DNA of 56,043 nucleotides from Pseudomonadota bacterium (GTDB taxonomy: Bacteria; Pseudomonadota; Alphaproteobacteria; Rhizobiales; Beijerinckiaceae). Below, in pieces: positions 1 through 8,754 of the stretch (positions within the stretch are counted from its first letter, which is position 1; every line of letters begins with the position of its first letter). The notes under the pieces were generated by a model. That model saw only the letters and a list, made by a program, of their open reading frames with translations, searched no databases and had not been told where the DNA came from. Made by a program: the position numbers and the translations under genes. The stretch lies in assembly GCA_023422485.1 (NCBI GenBank), contig JAGTAM010000687.1:1-56043 (forward strand). The letters run 5' to 3'.

Positions 1-2
1 GG

Positions 3-104
3 CGGTTCGATGGGGCCATCACCGATCAGCCAGGCACTGGGCATCTCCATCTGGAGAACCCAGAGGCGTCCGACTGGAAAGATCCGGCACCGCGGCCGTC
101 CTGA
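3..104 (+). CDS. C-terminal end of an unidentified protein (partial)
   Basis: The third forward frame is open from the window edge to a TGA at 102-104 and gives a hydrophilic, Pro/Asp-rich tail ending in DPAPRPS. The start lies outside the window. I do not recognise the family. About 130 bases without an evident gene follow before the 3' end of the convergent hsp20 gene. It could be chance, because only 33 codons are visible. Confidence 0.3.
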   Translation, partial: RFDGAITDQPGTGHLHLENPEASDWKDPAPRPS

Positions 105-238
105 GAGGCCGCCCGCCGCGACCGGCATGAGCGGCGGCATCTGCACCGTCTCAAGAACCGGCCACGGCGGCTGCGGGCGCGCTTCGCGCAACGTCAAGCG
201 ATCAGCGGAAAGCATGGCTCACCTGCTCAACGGTATGC

Positions 239-712
239 CTAAGCTGCTTGCAATGCCGTCGGCTGCGCCGCGCTGTCCACCTTGTGTGCAGCGCACGAGG
301 TGCTCCCAATCGGGATGCGGCGCGGCTTCAAGGCTTCCGGCAGTTCGCGCTTGAGCGCGATCTCTAGGAGACCGTTCTCGAGCGAGGCGCCTGTGACCTC
401 GACATGATCGGCAAGGTCGAACTGGCGCTCGAACGCACGGCCGGCGATGCCGCGATGGAGATAGGCTCTGGGCTCGCTGTCCTTGATCCTACCGCGTACG
501 GTGAGCACATTGCCATCCCGCACGATCTCGATGTCGTCGCGCGTGAAGCCGGCGAGCGCCAAAGTGATGCGATACTGGTCTTCCGCCAGCTTCTCGATGT
601 TGTAGGGCGGGAAGCCGGTGTCGTCGCGCTGCAGGGCATGCGCGAGCAGAGCTGGGAGCTGATCGAAGCCGATGCTCGACCGGTAGAGGGGGGTGAAGTC
701 AAGTGTCGCCAT
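239..712 (-). CDS. Small heat-shock protein, Hsp20/IbpA family
   Basis: This 157-residue protein has an alpha-crystallin domain of the IbpA type: an N-terminal MATLDFTPLYRSSIGFDQL segment, the motif FPPYNIEKLAEDQYRI, the strand ALAGFTRDDIEI, and a late GLLEIALKRELPE segment near residues 117-129. Such proteins are ATP-independent holdases that bind unfolding polypeptides in the cytoplasm. A longer frame begins at 757, but AAAGGAGG at about 720 sits correctly only for the ATG at 712. The gene is divergent from groES, which fits a shared heat-shock role. The IxI-like C-terminal motif is present as RRIPIG. The last 20 residues are Ala-rich and variable. Confidence 0.93.
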   Translation of the reverse strand: MATLDFTPLYRSSIGFDQLPALLAHALQRDDTGFPPYNIEKLAEDQYRITLALAGFTRDDIEIVRDGNVLTVRGRIKDSEPRAYLHRGIAGRAFERQFDLADHVEVTGASLENGLLEIALKRELPEALKPRRIPIGSTSCAAHKVDSAAQPTALQAA

Positions 713-800
713 AGCTATCCTCCTTTGCGAAGCGACAACCACGGAGTGTTCCGTCATTTCAGGTACGTCAGGTGCCCAGATGGGCCGCCTACATCCGAGC
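713..800 (-). promoter_or_regulatory. hsp20 5' leader, candidate ROSE-like RNA thermometer
   Basis: On the minus strand the leader of hsp20 can form a series of small hairpins: a GCCCA/TGGGC stem (774-785), an ACGGA/TCCGT stem (741-754), and a weak CTTC-GCAAA-GGAG hairpin (720-732) that contains the Shine-Dalgarno sequence. ROSE elements in rhizobial small heat-shock genes have this layout, with a weak last hairpin that melts at heat-shock temperature. The pairing is seen in the sequence; the thermometer role is inference. The 3' hairpin has only four pairs including one G-U. Confidence 0.42.
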
Positions 801-842
801 TAGGAAGCTGTTTTTTGCCGTTCAAGAGGGTGTCAAAAAAAA

Positions 843-869
843 TTGGCAGACCCCTCTTGTGAGTGCCAA
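843..869 (+). promoter_or_regulatory. CIRCE-like HrcA operator upstream of groES
   Basis: TTGGCAGAC (843-851), nine bases, then GAGTGCCAA (861-869). The right arm is close to the CIRCE half-site GAGTGCTAA and the left arm pairs with it at 7 of 9 positions, with the standard nine-base spacer. It lies about 95 bases before the groES start. HrcA repression of groESL through CIRCE is well established in alphaproteobacteria. The two left-arm mismatches suggest weaker control. Confidence 0.75.
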
Positions 870-964
870 CTGCGCCACCTAGATCGCCTGCCGAGAGCGG
901 GAGCTCCAGCGAGGCCCGTTCTCCTGATGGACACATGGTTAGGGCACTCACTTGGAGGTCAGAC

Positions 965-1279
965 ATGAAGTTTCGCCCCCTGCATGACCGTGTTGTGGTT
1001 CGCCGCATCGATGCCGAACAGAAGACGGCTGGCGGCATCATTATCCCCGACACGGCCAAGGAAAAACCTCAGCAAGGCGAAGTGGTCGCCGTCGGCTCTG
1101 GTGCACGCGATGAGCACGGCAAGCTAACGCCGCTCGACGTAAAACCGGGGGATACGGTGCTGTTCGGCAAATGGTCCGGGACCGAGGTCAAGATCGATGG
1201 CGAGGAACTTTTGATCATGAAGGAGAGCGACATCATGGGCGTTCTCGAAAACCGGGGGACGTTCAAAGCCGCCGCCTGA
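965..1279 (+). CDS. groES: Co-chaperonin GroES (Cpn10)
   Basis: This 104-residue protein starts MKFRPLHDRVVVRRID and carries the GroES hallmarks: the mobile loop around KTAGGIIIPDTAKEKPQQG, the roof-loop region GSGARDEHGKL, and the DTVLFGKWSGTEVKIDGEE core followed by ILVI-like LLIMKESDIMGV. It caps GroEL and encloses substrate in the ATP-dependent folding cycle. The frame is open from 863, but GGAGGT about five bases upstream of 965 fixes the start. It is followed after 136 bases by groEL on the same strand. Confidence 0.97.
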   Translation: MKFRPLHDRVVVRRIDAEQKTAGGIIIPDTAKEKPQQGEVVAVGSGARDEHGKLTPLDVKPGDTVLFGKWSGTEVKIDGEELLIMKESDIMGVLENRGTFKAAA

Positions 1280-1415
1280 CGCTCCCTCATCTGATCCATT
1301 TTAACCATTCGGGTTTTCAACGCTCGGCCGCGGGAGTTGCGGGCTGCGTGCGGGGGTGTGCATCGCATACCGCCGGCCCGGCTCACGTTGCCGATCCTCA
1401 TCCGGAGACATCACA

Positions 1416-3041
<1,626 letters not shown>

Positions 3042-3053
3042 GCACGAACGGGC

Positions 3054-3078
3054 GGGAGCCGATAACCTGTCGGCTCCC
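3054..3078 (+). terminator. Hairpin after groEL
   Basis: A perfect 9-bp stem, GGGAGCCGA and TCGGCTCCC with a 7-base loop, starts 12 bases after the groEL stop. No T-run follows, so it may stabilise the 3' end or attenuate read-through into the small gene at 3098 rather than act as a full intrinsic terminator. Confidence 0.6.
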
Positions 3079-3097
3079 ACAATTCGAGGGGATGGTA

Positions 3098-3358
3098 ATG
3101 ATGCAGATAGCCTATGTAGTTGTTCCTTTCGAGCGCGTTGGGAGCCGTGTGGGTGCGACGCGAGCCATGCTCGTCGATGGCGTGGGCAAAGCGCGCCAGT
3201 TGGCACTGAGTTTAGCGAGCCAAGTGCCGGGCGTCGCCGTTCTCGAGCGTAAGCTCGACCCAGACACCGGCGATGGTGTCGACACATTGCTCGCGGGCTA
3301 TGGCATCGTACCGCCGCGATTTCCCGAGAACGCCAACTGGACTATCGCGCTTAACTGA
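3098..3358 (+). CDS. Small hypothetical protein downstream of groEL
   Basis: An 86-residue protein starting MMQIAYVVVPFERVG. GAGGGG at 3086-3091 sits six bases before the ATG at 3098; an in-frame ATG at 3092 directly abuts it and is less likely. The N-terminal half is a hydrophobic strand followed by a basic, Ala/Val-rich helix; the C-terminal part is acidic and then Pro/Phe-rich. No signal peptide or known motif is visible. It may be read from the groESL transcript through the hairpin at 3054. Function unknown. Confidence 0.5.
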   Translation: MMQIAYVVVPFERVGSRVGATRAMLVDGVGKARQLALSLASQVPGVAVLERKLDPDTGDGVDTLLAGYGIVPPRFPENANWTIALN

Positions 3359-3374
3359 CGTCGCAAACAGTCCG

Positions 3375-3570
3375 AGCAAGGAACATAAGCGCACTGCTTG
3401 GTCACAATGCTTGATCGCTTCAGCCCGCCATACTCGCGTCACCAGCGGAGTAGCTCTGCTCGAAGAATCCCATGCCGCGGCAGATGGTGCCGATGGCCTA
3501 GCCCAATGCGTACCTCCGCTTCCCGCAAAAGCCCGACGATCTGCTCCCTGGTGTACCGTTTCCGTGCCAT
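3375..3570 (-). mobile_element. IS3-family transposase OrfA remnant
   Basis: Reading down from the ATG at 3570 gives MARKRYTREQIVGLLREAEV, the classic start of the IS3-group OrfA helix-turn-helix protein. The next parts are recognisable only across frames: TICRGMGFFEQSY in one, then a Tyr-Arg-Trp segment with an in-frame TGA followed by REYGGLK in another. At least one indel and one stop have accumulated, so it is inactive. No orfB or terminal inverted repeat could be traced beside it. It lies just downstream of the beta-lactamase gene. Confidence 0.75.
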
Positions 3571-3659
3571 TCCCTTGCCTCCTCAATCGAGGTTGGAAAT
3601 AGCCGGAATTCGATCAGTCACCCTGGCACCGGTTGGGGAACAGGCCAGCTCGTGATATC

Positions 3660-4682
3660 TCAGCGATGGCCGCTAGTAACAGCACGGGCCGCATTAGCTA
3701 TTACGGCTGCTCGATCTGCCGACGAGGCACGCGATTCTGCTACAAACGCGGCGATCGCGACAAATCCGCCATCGGGTGCGCGCAATATCCCCACGTCATT
3801 GGTTACCCCGTTGACGCCTTTATAGGACTGGCTGGTTCCGGTCTTGTGCATTACCGTCCAGCCATCAGGCGTGCCAGCACGGAGGCGATCCGGGAAAGTG
3901 ACCGTATTAGCCATGACTTCAAGAAAACGCATTGTCGATGTCGGGGATAGCAATTGGCCTGAGGCGAGTGCATAAAGAAAGGCAGACATGCCACGTGGCG
4001 TTGCCGTGTCTCGTTTGTCGGTCAGATAAGCCTCGAACGCCGCCGCCCTCTGCTTGTCTGGCACTCCATCGCGGGCGGCATTCAGTGCCTTTGGAAAAAC
4101 GAACGAAGGTTGCCACTTCAAACCCACCGTTTCGGTCTGCAATTCTCGTTCTGTCCGATCGATCCCGATCTCATCGAATCCTGCACCCAGCAGGAAGTTC
4201 CGGATAGCGTTCACACCACCAAGCTTAGCGATCAGAACATCGGTAGCAGCACTGTCGCTCTCTACGACTGCACGCCTGATTAGATCACCGATATTGGTCT
4301 GAAAAGATCCGTCCTTATCGACGATGTCGGCAATTGGCTGAATATTGACACTGAGATCTTCTCTCCTGATCAAGATTGGATCGGAGAGCGTCAATCGGCC
4401 TTCGTCGACTGCTCGCATAGCTGCGACGCCGACAACCACTTTCATCACACTCTGAAGCGAAAAGCGCCGATCACCATTCACACACACCACTCGGGAGGCA
4501 GAGGCCTGAGCGCATATTCCAACACGACCTGGATGAGCACTGGCGAGAGCAGATAGTTGCTTCTGCAATTTTGAGGTTTTGGTCAAGTCCCCACCTTGCG
4601 TCGACTCGATGCCGAAAGGCATCGACAGCACACTGACGAGGGGAGCTGCACTAAAGTGATGGCGATAGTCGAGAAAAAGCAT
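3660..4682 (-). CDS. Class A beta-lactamase-like serine hydrolase
   Basis: A 340-residue protein with the order of class A beta-lactamase motifs: S78-V-M-K81 (SxxK), S142-D-S144 in place of SDN, R176-T-E178 with E180-L-Q182 for the omega loop (RTExELN), and K280-T-G282. The N-terminus has a short basic part and a hydrophobic stretch to about residue 25, a possible signal peptide. The expected role is hydrolysis of beta-lactams in the periplasm. The usual Asn at the SDN third position is Ser, and the omega-loop Asn170 equivalent is Gln, so activity may be altered. It is divergent from a LysR gene, the layout of AmpR-controlled beta-lactamases. Transposase remnants lie on both sides. Confidence 0.85.
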   Translation of the reverse strand: MLFLDYRHHFSAAPLVSVLSMPFGIESTQGGDLTKTSKLQKQLSALASAHPGRVGICAQASASRVVCVNGDRRFSLQSVMKVVVGVAAMRAVDEGRLTLSDPILIRREDLSVNIQPIADIVDKDGSFQTNIGDLIRRAVVESDSAATDVLIAKLGGVNAIRNFLLGAGFDEIGIDRTERELQTETVGLKWQPSFVFPKALNAARDGVPDKQRAAAFEAYLTDKRDTATPRGMSAFLYALASGQLLSPTSTMRFLEVMANTVTFPDRLRAGTPDGWTVMHKTGTSQSYKGVNGVTNDVGILRAPDGGFVAIAAFVAESRASSADRAAVIANAARAVTSGHR

Positions 4683-4701
4683 GACATGTCCCTTGCTATT
4701 T

Positions 4702-4728
4702 TTTCGACAATTAGCGACTTACGAAAAC
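4702..4728. promoter_or_regulatory. Inverted repeat between beta-lactamase and lysR
   Basis: TTTTCG (4702-4707) and CGAAAA (4723-4728) are separated by 15 bases in the 91-base divergent intergenic region. Size and position fit a LysR-family operator of the T-N11-A class. It is the only clear palindrome in the gap. Binding by the neighbouring LysR protein is inference. Confidence 0.45.
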
Positions 4729-4773
4729 TGAAAGAAGTGACATCCTTTCATATCAAACTGAACTTGGCTCAGC

Positions 4774-5772
4774 ATGCCCATGGATTTGCAGAAACTCGAT
4801 CTCAATCTCCTGAAGGTTCTCGCTGTGCTGCTCGAAGAACGCAGCGTGGTCCGGTCGGCCGAGCGATTGTGCGTTTCGCCCTCGGCCGTGAGCCATGCGT
4901 TGGCTCGGCTGCGCCGAGCGTTTGGTGACCCTTTATTCGTCCGCTCGATGTCGGAAATGATTCCCACCGTTCGAGCCGAGAGTATGCGACGCTCAATCAA
5001 GCTGTTGATGGAGTCTTTGCAGACTAATTTTACACCGAGCGTTGACATCGACGAAGCTTTCGATCCATCGCAGTTTCAGAAGTCTCTGCGTATCGCTTCG
5101 CCGGGTGCACTCGAACTTACCTTAGTACCAGCCATCGCAGCAAAGTTGCGAGCTTTGGCACCTAAATGGTCACTGACGGTCGAGGCTTTCGAGCGACGTA
5201 GCTACGAAACCGATGTCGTCAGCGGCCGTGTAGACTTCGTCTTCAGTATCGGAGGACACACGCCGGCAATCGAGCGCGTTGGCAAAGACCTGCTTTGGGA
5301 TGACGAAATGGTCGTATTGGCTGGGCCAGGTGCGGAAATGTTCAAAGCTGCTGCCCCAGTAGTCATTGATGAATATATCGGCGCGCCTCAGGTTTCCCCC
5401 CTGCCGTGGACGCCGATGCAGAATTATTTGGACGTCGAGCTGGCGCGCGCTGGCATGTATAGGAACCTGGTTCAGCATCTGCCAAGCTATGCAGGTTTGG
5501 GCACGCTGCTGCAAACATCAGACCTGATCGCGTCGATGCCGGACCGAACTGCTGCGGCGTTAGTCAAACTCTATCCAAGCTTGCGCATCATTCCTACGAA
5601 CCCAGCCAAACGCTCCTCTCTCCAACTGCTGTGGTCGCGCGCGGGACAAGCCAATGAGCCGGCGCTTAGGTGGGCGCGGAAAATGATCACCGATGCCGCC
5701 GCCACGATACCATCCTGGACGCGGCCGAAAGCTTCGTTCAGCAACAAGAGTGACAATTCAATGCCTGCCTAA
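4774..5772 (+). CDS. LysR-family transcriptional regulator (NodD/AmpR-like)
   Basis: A 332-residue LTTR. The N-terminal winged helix-turn-helix covers about residues 5-65 (LDLNLLKVLAVLLEERSV, then SPSAVSHALARLRR and DPLFVRS), followed by a periplasmic-binding-protein-like effector domain from about 95 to 300. A 20-residue tail extends beyond the usual end. The divergent beta-lactamase suggests that it controls that gene, perhaps sensing a cell-wall fragment as AmpR does. The start at 4774 has a weak ribosome site; ATG 4780 (MDLQKLD) is an alternative. An IS3-family remnant begins just past its stop. Confidence 0.92.
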   Translation: MPMDLQKLDLNLLKVLAVLLEERSVVRSAERLCVSPSAVSHALARLRRAFGDPLFVRSMSEMIPTVRAESMRRSIKLLMESLQTNFTPSVDIDEAFDPSQFQKSLRIASPGALELTLVPAIAAKLRALAPKWSLTVEAFERRSYETDVVSGRVDFVFSIGGHTPAIERVGKDLLWDDEMVVLAGPGAEMFKAAAPVVIDEYIGAPQVSPLPWTPMQNYLDVELARAGMYRNLVQHLPSYAGLGTLLQTSDLIASMPDRTAAALVKLYPSLRIIPTNPAKRSSLQLLWSRAGQANEPALRWARKMITDAAATIPSWTRPKASFSNKSDNSMPA

Positions 5773-5794
5773 AGTCTCTTCCGAACTGCACCGG

Positions 5795-6010
5795 CTTTCC
5801 CCTCGTGCGCGCGATCCTCGACGAAGTCATAGGACCCGACGTGGTTGCGGTGTTCCGGGCGCAGCCGGATGCACGAGCCGTCTGTGAGCCACAAGCGCCC
5901 GCGTTTTGGTCGTTTGTAGGGAACTTCAGCCCCTCACGCCGCCAGATGCATTCGACCTGCTTGTCATTCATGAGCCAGACCGCGTTTCGCAGCAGTGCGG
6001 CGATTCGAAA
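5795..6010 (-). mobile_element. IS3-family transposase OrfB remnant
   Basis: The minus strand encodes, across two frames, NDKQVECIWRREGLK, then PKRGRLWLTDGSCIRLRPEH and SYDFVEDRTHEGKPV. This is the segment of IS3-group OrfB just before the first catalytic Asp. A frameshift splits it after REGLK, and the rest of the DDE domain is missing. It has the same orientation as the OrfA fragment at 3375-3570, but orfA should lie at higher coordinates if both came from one element, so two IS copies are implied. Confidence 0.72.
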
Positions 6011-6571
6011 CGAGCATCCCGAACATGACAATGGGGAGGGGTAGACATAGGCCGGTTAGATCCAGAGTAATTCTGAGCTGAGGTAGGAGACCGATATCAA
6101 TCGGGTAAACACCGGTGCAGTCAAGTCGTTAAGCGGAGTGCGTGTGCGGAACGATGGCGTCGGGTAAGCGGGATGCCAACGGGCGATCGTAGGATTACTG
6201 CGGGTCCCGTCGAGCCACTGACGAGCGCCATAGATGGCGATGCGCAAGCCGAAAGCCGTTTGCGTTAGGCTCGAATTGCCTGCGGAGATCAAATACCGCG
6301 CGGTCATAAAACGGCTCATTGCCAAGCAGCCGGCTTCAGCGCGCGGCAGTGCAATAAAACCCCGCGGTAGCGGGGCTGCCCCTGAACGTGATCCGCAGCC
6401 TATCGGACAGGTGATTACGAACTCAAAAGGCCGCGCCGAGACGGCAAGGCTCCAAAACTGAATTGCGGCGCTTCAATGGAAAGCCCTCTGGCGTCCAGCA
6501 GAAGAAGCGCCTGTTGTTCTGCTCCCCTCCACAGCGCGCGCTCAGCCATCGTTTCGGGGAGCCAATCTGCG
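6011..6571. other. Stretch without a convincing gene
   Basis: Short open frames occur on both strands but none has a ribosome site, plausible composition or recognisable motif. The only clear structure is the terminator hairpin at 6353-6376. Confidence 0.5.
6353..6376 (-). terminator. Intrinsic terminator, minus strand
   Basis: On the minus strand CCCCGC-TACC-GCGGGG is followed at once by TTTTATT, a compact G+C stem with tetraloop and T-run. The nearest upstream minus-strand gene is the PRC-barrel gene ending at 6572, about 200 bases away. Confidence 0.65.
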
Positions 6572-6973
6572 TTACATGTAATACGGAATGCCGTAATAGC
6601 CGTAGACACCACGCCCATAGGCGGGATCGCCCCAGGGCGTTTCATCGACCGCATAGCTCGGCGCCTGTTCCAGCATCTGCCTGTCAACATTGACCACGAA
6701 CCCGCCAAGTTCAGTATCGTACTTCAGCGTCTGCCAAGGCAACGGATGATACCGCTCTCCGATCCCAAGGAATCCGCCGAATGACATCACTGCGTACTCG
6801 ACTTTTCCAGTAATCTTGTCGACCATGAAGTTATAAATCGACCCTATATTTTCTCTGTCGCGACTGTAGACAACCGTCCCCTGAACTTTGTCGGACGAAA
6901 TCAGTCGCTTCGTCTCGTCGATGGCGATTTCCTCATCGGGCAAATCCCCTTTCCGGTGCATTGTCTCAACCAT
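6572..6973 (-). CDS. PRC-barrel domain protein
   Basis: A 133-residue protein. Residues about 15-95 form a PRC-barrel: LISSDKVQGTVVYSRD, then NIGSIYNFMVDKITGKVEY, AVMSFGGFLGIGERYHPLPW, and a last strand YDTELGGFVVNVD. The C-terminus is Gly/Tyr-rich (GVYGYYGIPYYM). PRC-barrel proteins of this kind are stand-alone, stress-associated proteins of unknown molecular role in Rhizobiales. AAGGAG nine bases before 6973 fixes the start (MVETMHRKGD). The tiny hydrophobic gene at 7027-7101 lies 53 bases upstream on the same strand. Confidence 0.9.
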   Translation of the reverse strand: MVETMHRKGDLPDEEIAIDETKRLISSDKVQGTVVYSRDRENIGSIYNFMVDKITGKVEYAVMSFGGFLGIGERYHPLPWQTLKYDTELGGFVVNVDRQMLEQAPSYAVDETPWGDPAYGRGVYGYYGIPYYM

Positions 6974-7026
6974 CTCATACACTCCTTTTCTATTTGAGCA
7001 TTGCTCGGGCACTATCGTAGTTTCCT

Positions 7027-7101
7027 CTAGAAAGCGCCAACCAGTGCAAGCAGGATTACCACGCTGAGCGGCACGCCCAGTAACCACAAAACAACCGGCA
7101 T
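7027..7101 (-). CDS. 24-residue hydrophobic membrane peptide
   Basis: GGAGGATAAA precedes an ATG that opens a 24-codon frame starting MPVVLWLLGVP and ending in a TAG. The peptide is one transmembrane segment with a central Pro. From memory, very similar tiny proteins (MPVVLWLLGxP...) are widespread in Rhizobiales near stress genes. The strong ribosome site and composition support translation. It precedes the PRC-barrel gene on the same strand, so the two may be cotranscribed. Function unknown. Confidence 0.72.
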   Translation of the reverse strand: MPVVLWLLGVPLSVVILLALVGAF

Positions 7102-7815
7102 TTTATCCTCCTTCTGATTGTTGAATAAACGCTGTGCTTCCGTAGCCAGTTCCATCATCTAAGTGCCGAGGTTGAAGGTCTATCCGTCGGCTGTTTCGCG
7201 GGGCTCACTATGGCGTCGTCCAGACCCGCTGCAGGCATTTCCCGGGCCTGTCGCGTTGATCGTTCGCAAGCCTGTCAACAATGAGCGCGAGAGGAAGAAG
7301 GCCGTCTGGCTTATCTGACTTCGAACGTCGCGTATCGTGAGCGTCCTCGGCGCCGCCGCGATAGGGTTCTTCGTCCGCAACCGTACCCAACTCAACCAAG
7401 CCCGAGGGACGACATCGCTGTCATCGTCCGCCGAAAACTCCGATTTTCGAGCGGAAACGACTGCTTTGACCGGCTCCGCAACAACAACAATGGCGGTTGT
7501 TGGTGGAAAACATATTCATCCGTCGGTCGACCTATTATCAGCCCCTGACAACGAATGATCAGAAATAACTTCATTCAACGTCGTGATGCATTGTAGTTTG
7601 CTGCCGGGTACCATCAAGCATCAGACCTTCCCAGCGTCTGGGCTATGAGCGGGACGATGCGTCACGCGACGTTCTCATGGTCTCAATCGGCACAGCCGAA
7701 TGCGCAAAGGCGGCGGTCGCCATCAACAAAGCGTCTCGATGGATTATGTGCCCGGAGGAAGCGCTGCCGATCGGCACAAGAGGCGAGAGGCTGCGTGAGG
7801 TCTTGCCCCGGTGGA
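7102..7815. other. Stretch without a convincing gene
   Basis: Open frames of 60 to 86 codons occur on both strands (for example 7180-7395 minus and 7337-7558 plus) but they overlap each other, lack ribosome sites and show no family motif. The composition suggests decayed or intergenic DNA. Confidence 0.45.
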
Positions 7816-8382
7816 TTAATCACCGATCGAAGGGCAATGCTGAGGCTTCACAAAGAAACGCAGCCTGCGCCCTGACCATCTTGGACCGGCGTAGTCCACG
7901 CCGATGCGGGGCGCCGCGAGGATGCGGCGCGGCTTAAATCCTTGCTCGAACCACAGCCCCGTAGTTTCGCAAGCCTCCCGGCCATTCAGCTCCATCGAGA
8001 GCGCCAGTTCCTTGCCAAGCCGTCCCGGCCCCTGCACCACGCCCGCGCTGCGTATCAGTACGGCGGCGCCTATGCCTTCCAGCCCGGCGACGACGTTCAA
8101 CATGCGATGCAACCCATAGACGAGATAGATATAGAGTGTGCCAGGCGGCCCAAACATTATCTCCGTCCGTGCAGTACGACCGCGCGCGGAATGGCAGGCC
8201 AAGTCATGCGGGCCGAGATAGGCTTCAGTTTCGGTAATGACGAGCCGCTTTTCCTCGCTCGCGAGCCACCTGCCGATCACTGTGCCGACCAGTTCGCGCG
8301 CAACTACGTGCGCCGGGCGCGCGAAATACTCGGGCTGAAGAAGAAGGCCAGGGTCAGGCGGGCCGTCCTTCAACTTAATCAT
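7816..8382 (-). CDS. 3-methyladenine DNA glycosylase (AAG/MPG family)
   Basis: A 188-residue protein with the Mpg fold signatures: YFARPAHVVARELVGTVIGR, then ITETEAYLGPHDLACHSARG, which includes the catalytic Glu and the ETEAY motif, RTEIMFGPPGTLYIYLVYG with the DNA-intercalating Tyr region, and ACETTGLWFEQG. The family excises alkylated purines to start base-excision repair. AAAGGACC precedes the ATG at 8382. Length matches bacterial homologs (about 180-200 residues). Neighbours show no operon partner. Confidence 0.93.
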   Translation of the reverse strand: MIKLKDGPPDPGLLLQPEYFARPAHVVARELVGTVIGRWLASEEKRLVITETEAYLGPHDLACHSARGRTARTEIMFGPPGTLYIYLVYGLHRMLNVVAGLEGIGAAVLIRSAGVVQGPGRLGKELALSMELNGREACETTGLWFEQGFKPRRILAAPRIGVDYAGPRWSGRRLRFFVKPQHCPSIGD

Positions 8383-8754
8383 GGTCCTTTGCCTCCCGCG
8401 GCCTCAAGTACATGAAGCAGGACAGCAGCGCCAGGCTCGCCGCGCTCGCAGCCAGACGAAATCGCCACCGGGGGATGATCAGGTTCGCCGCACGATAGTG
8501 TGGCTGCGGATGACGATGTCGTTCGGCTTAAATTCGCGCATTCGGACTGATCACCACAGATGCCAGTTAGCGATATTCACGGCCATCCGCCCAGCAAATG
8601 CCACGCTCCGCATAGTATTTAATCCGCATCCTGCGCCACCTTACAAGAGCAATCGTCTCTCGAAGGTCCCCGGGAACTGCATCGACTTCAGAACCGAGAC
8701 GGCTCGCATGGGATCGGATATAGTGCAGGTCCCAGCATGTAAAAGGGGCGCGTG
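8383..8754. other. Stretch without a convincing gene
   Basis: A plus-strand frame (8381-8755) is open, but its composition is not protein-like and it antisenses the glycosylase start. No repeat or terminator was seen. The last bases hold the ribosome site (AAAAGGGG) of the next gene. Confidence 0.4.
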
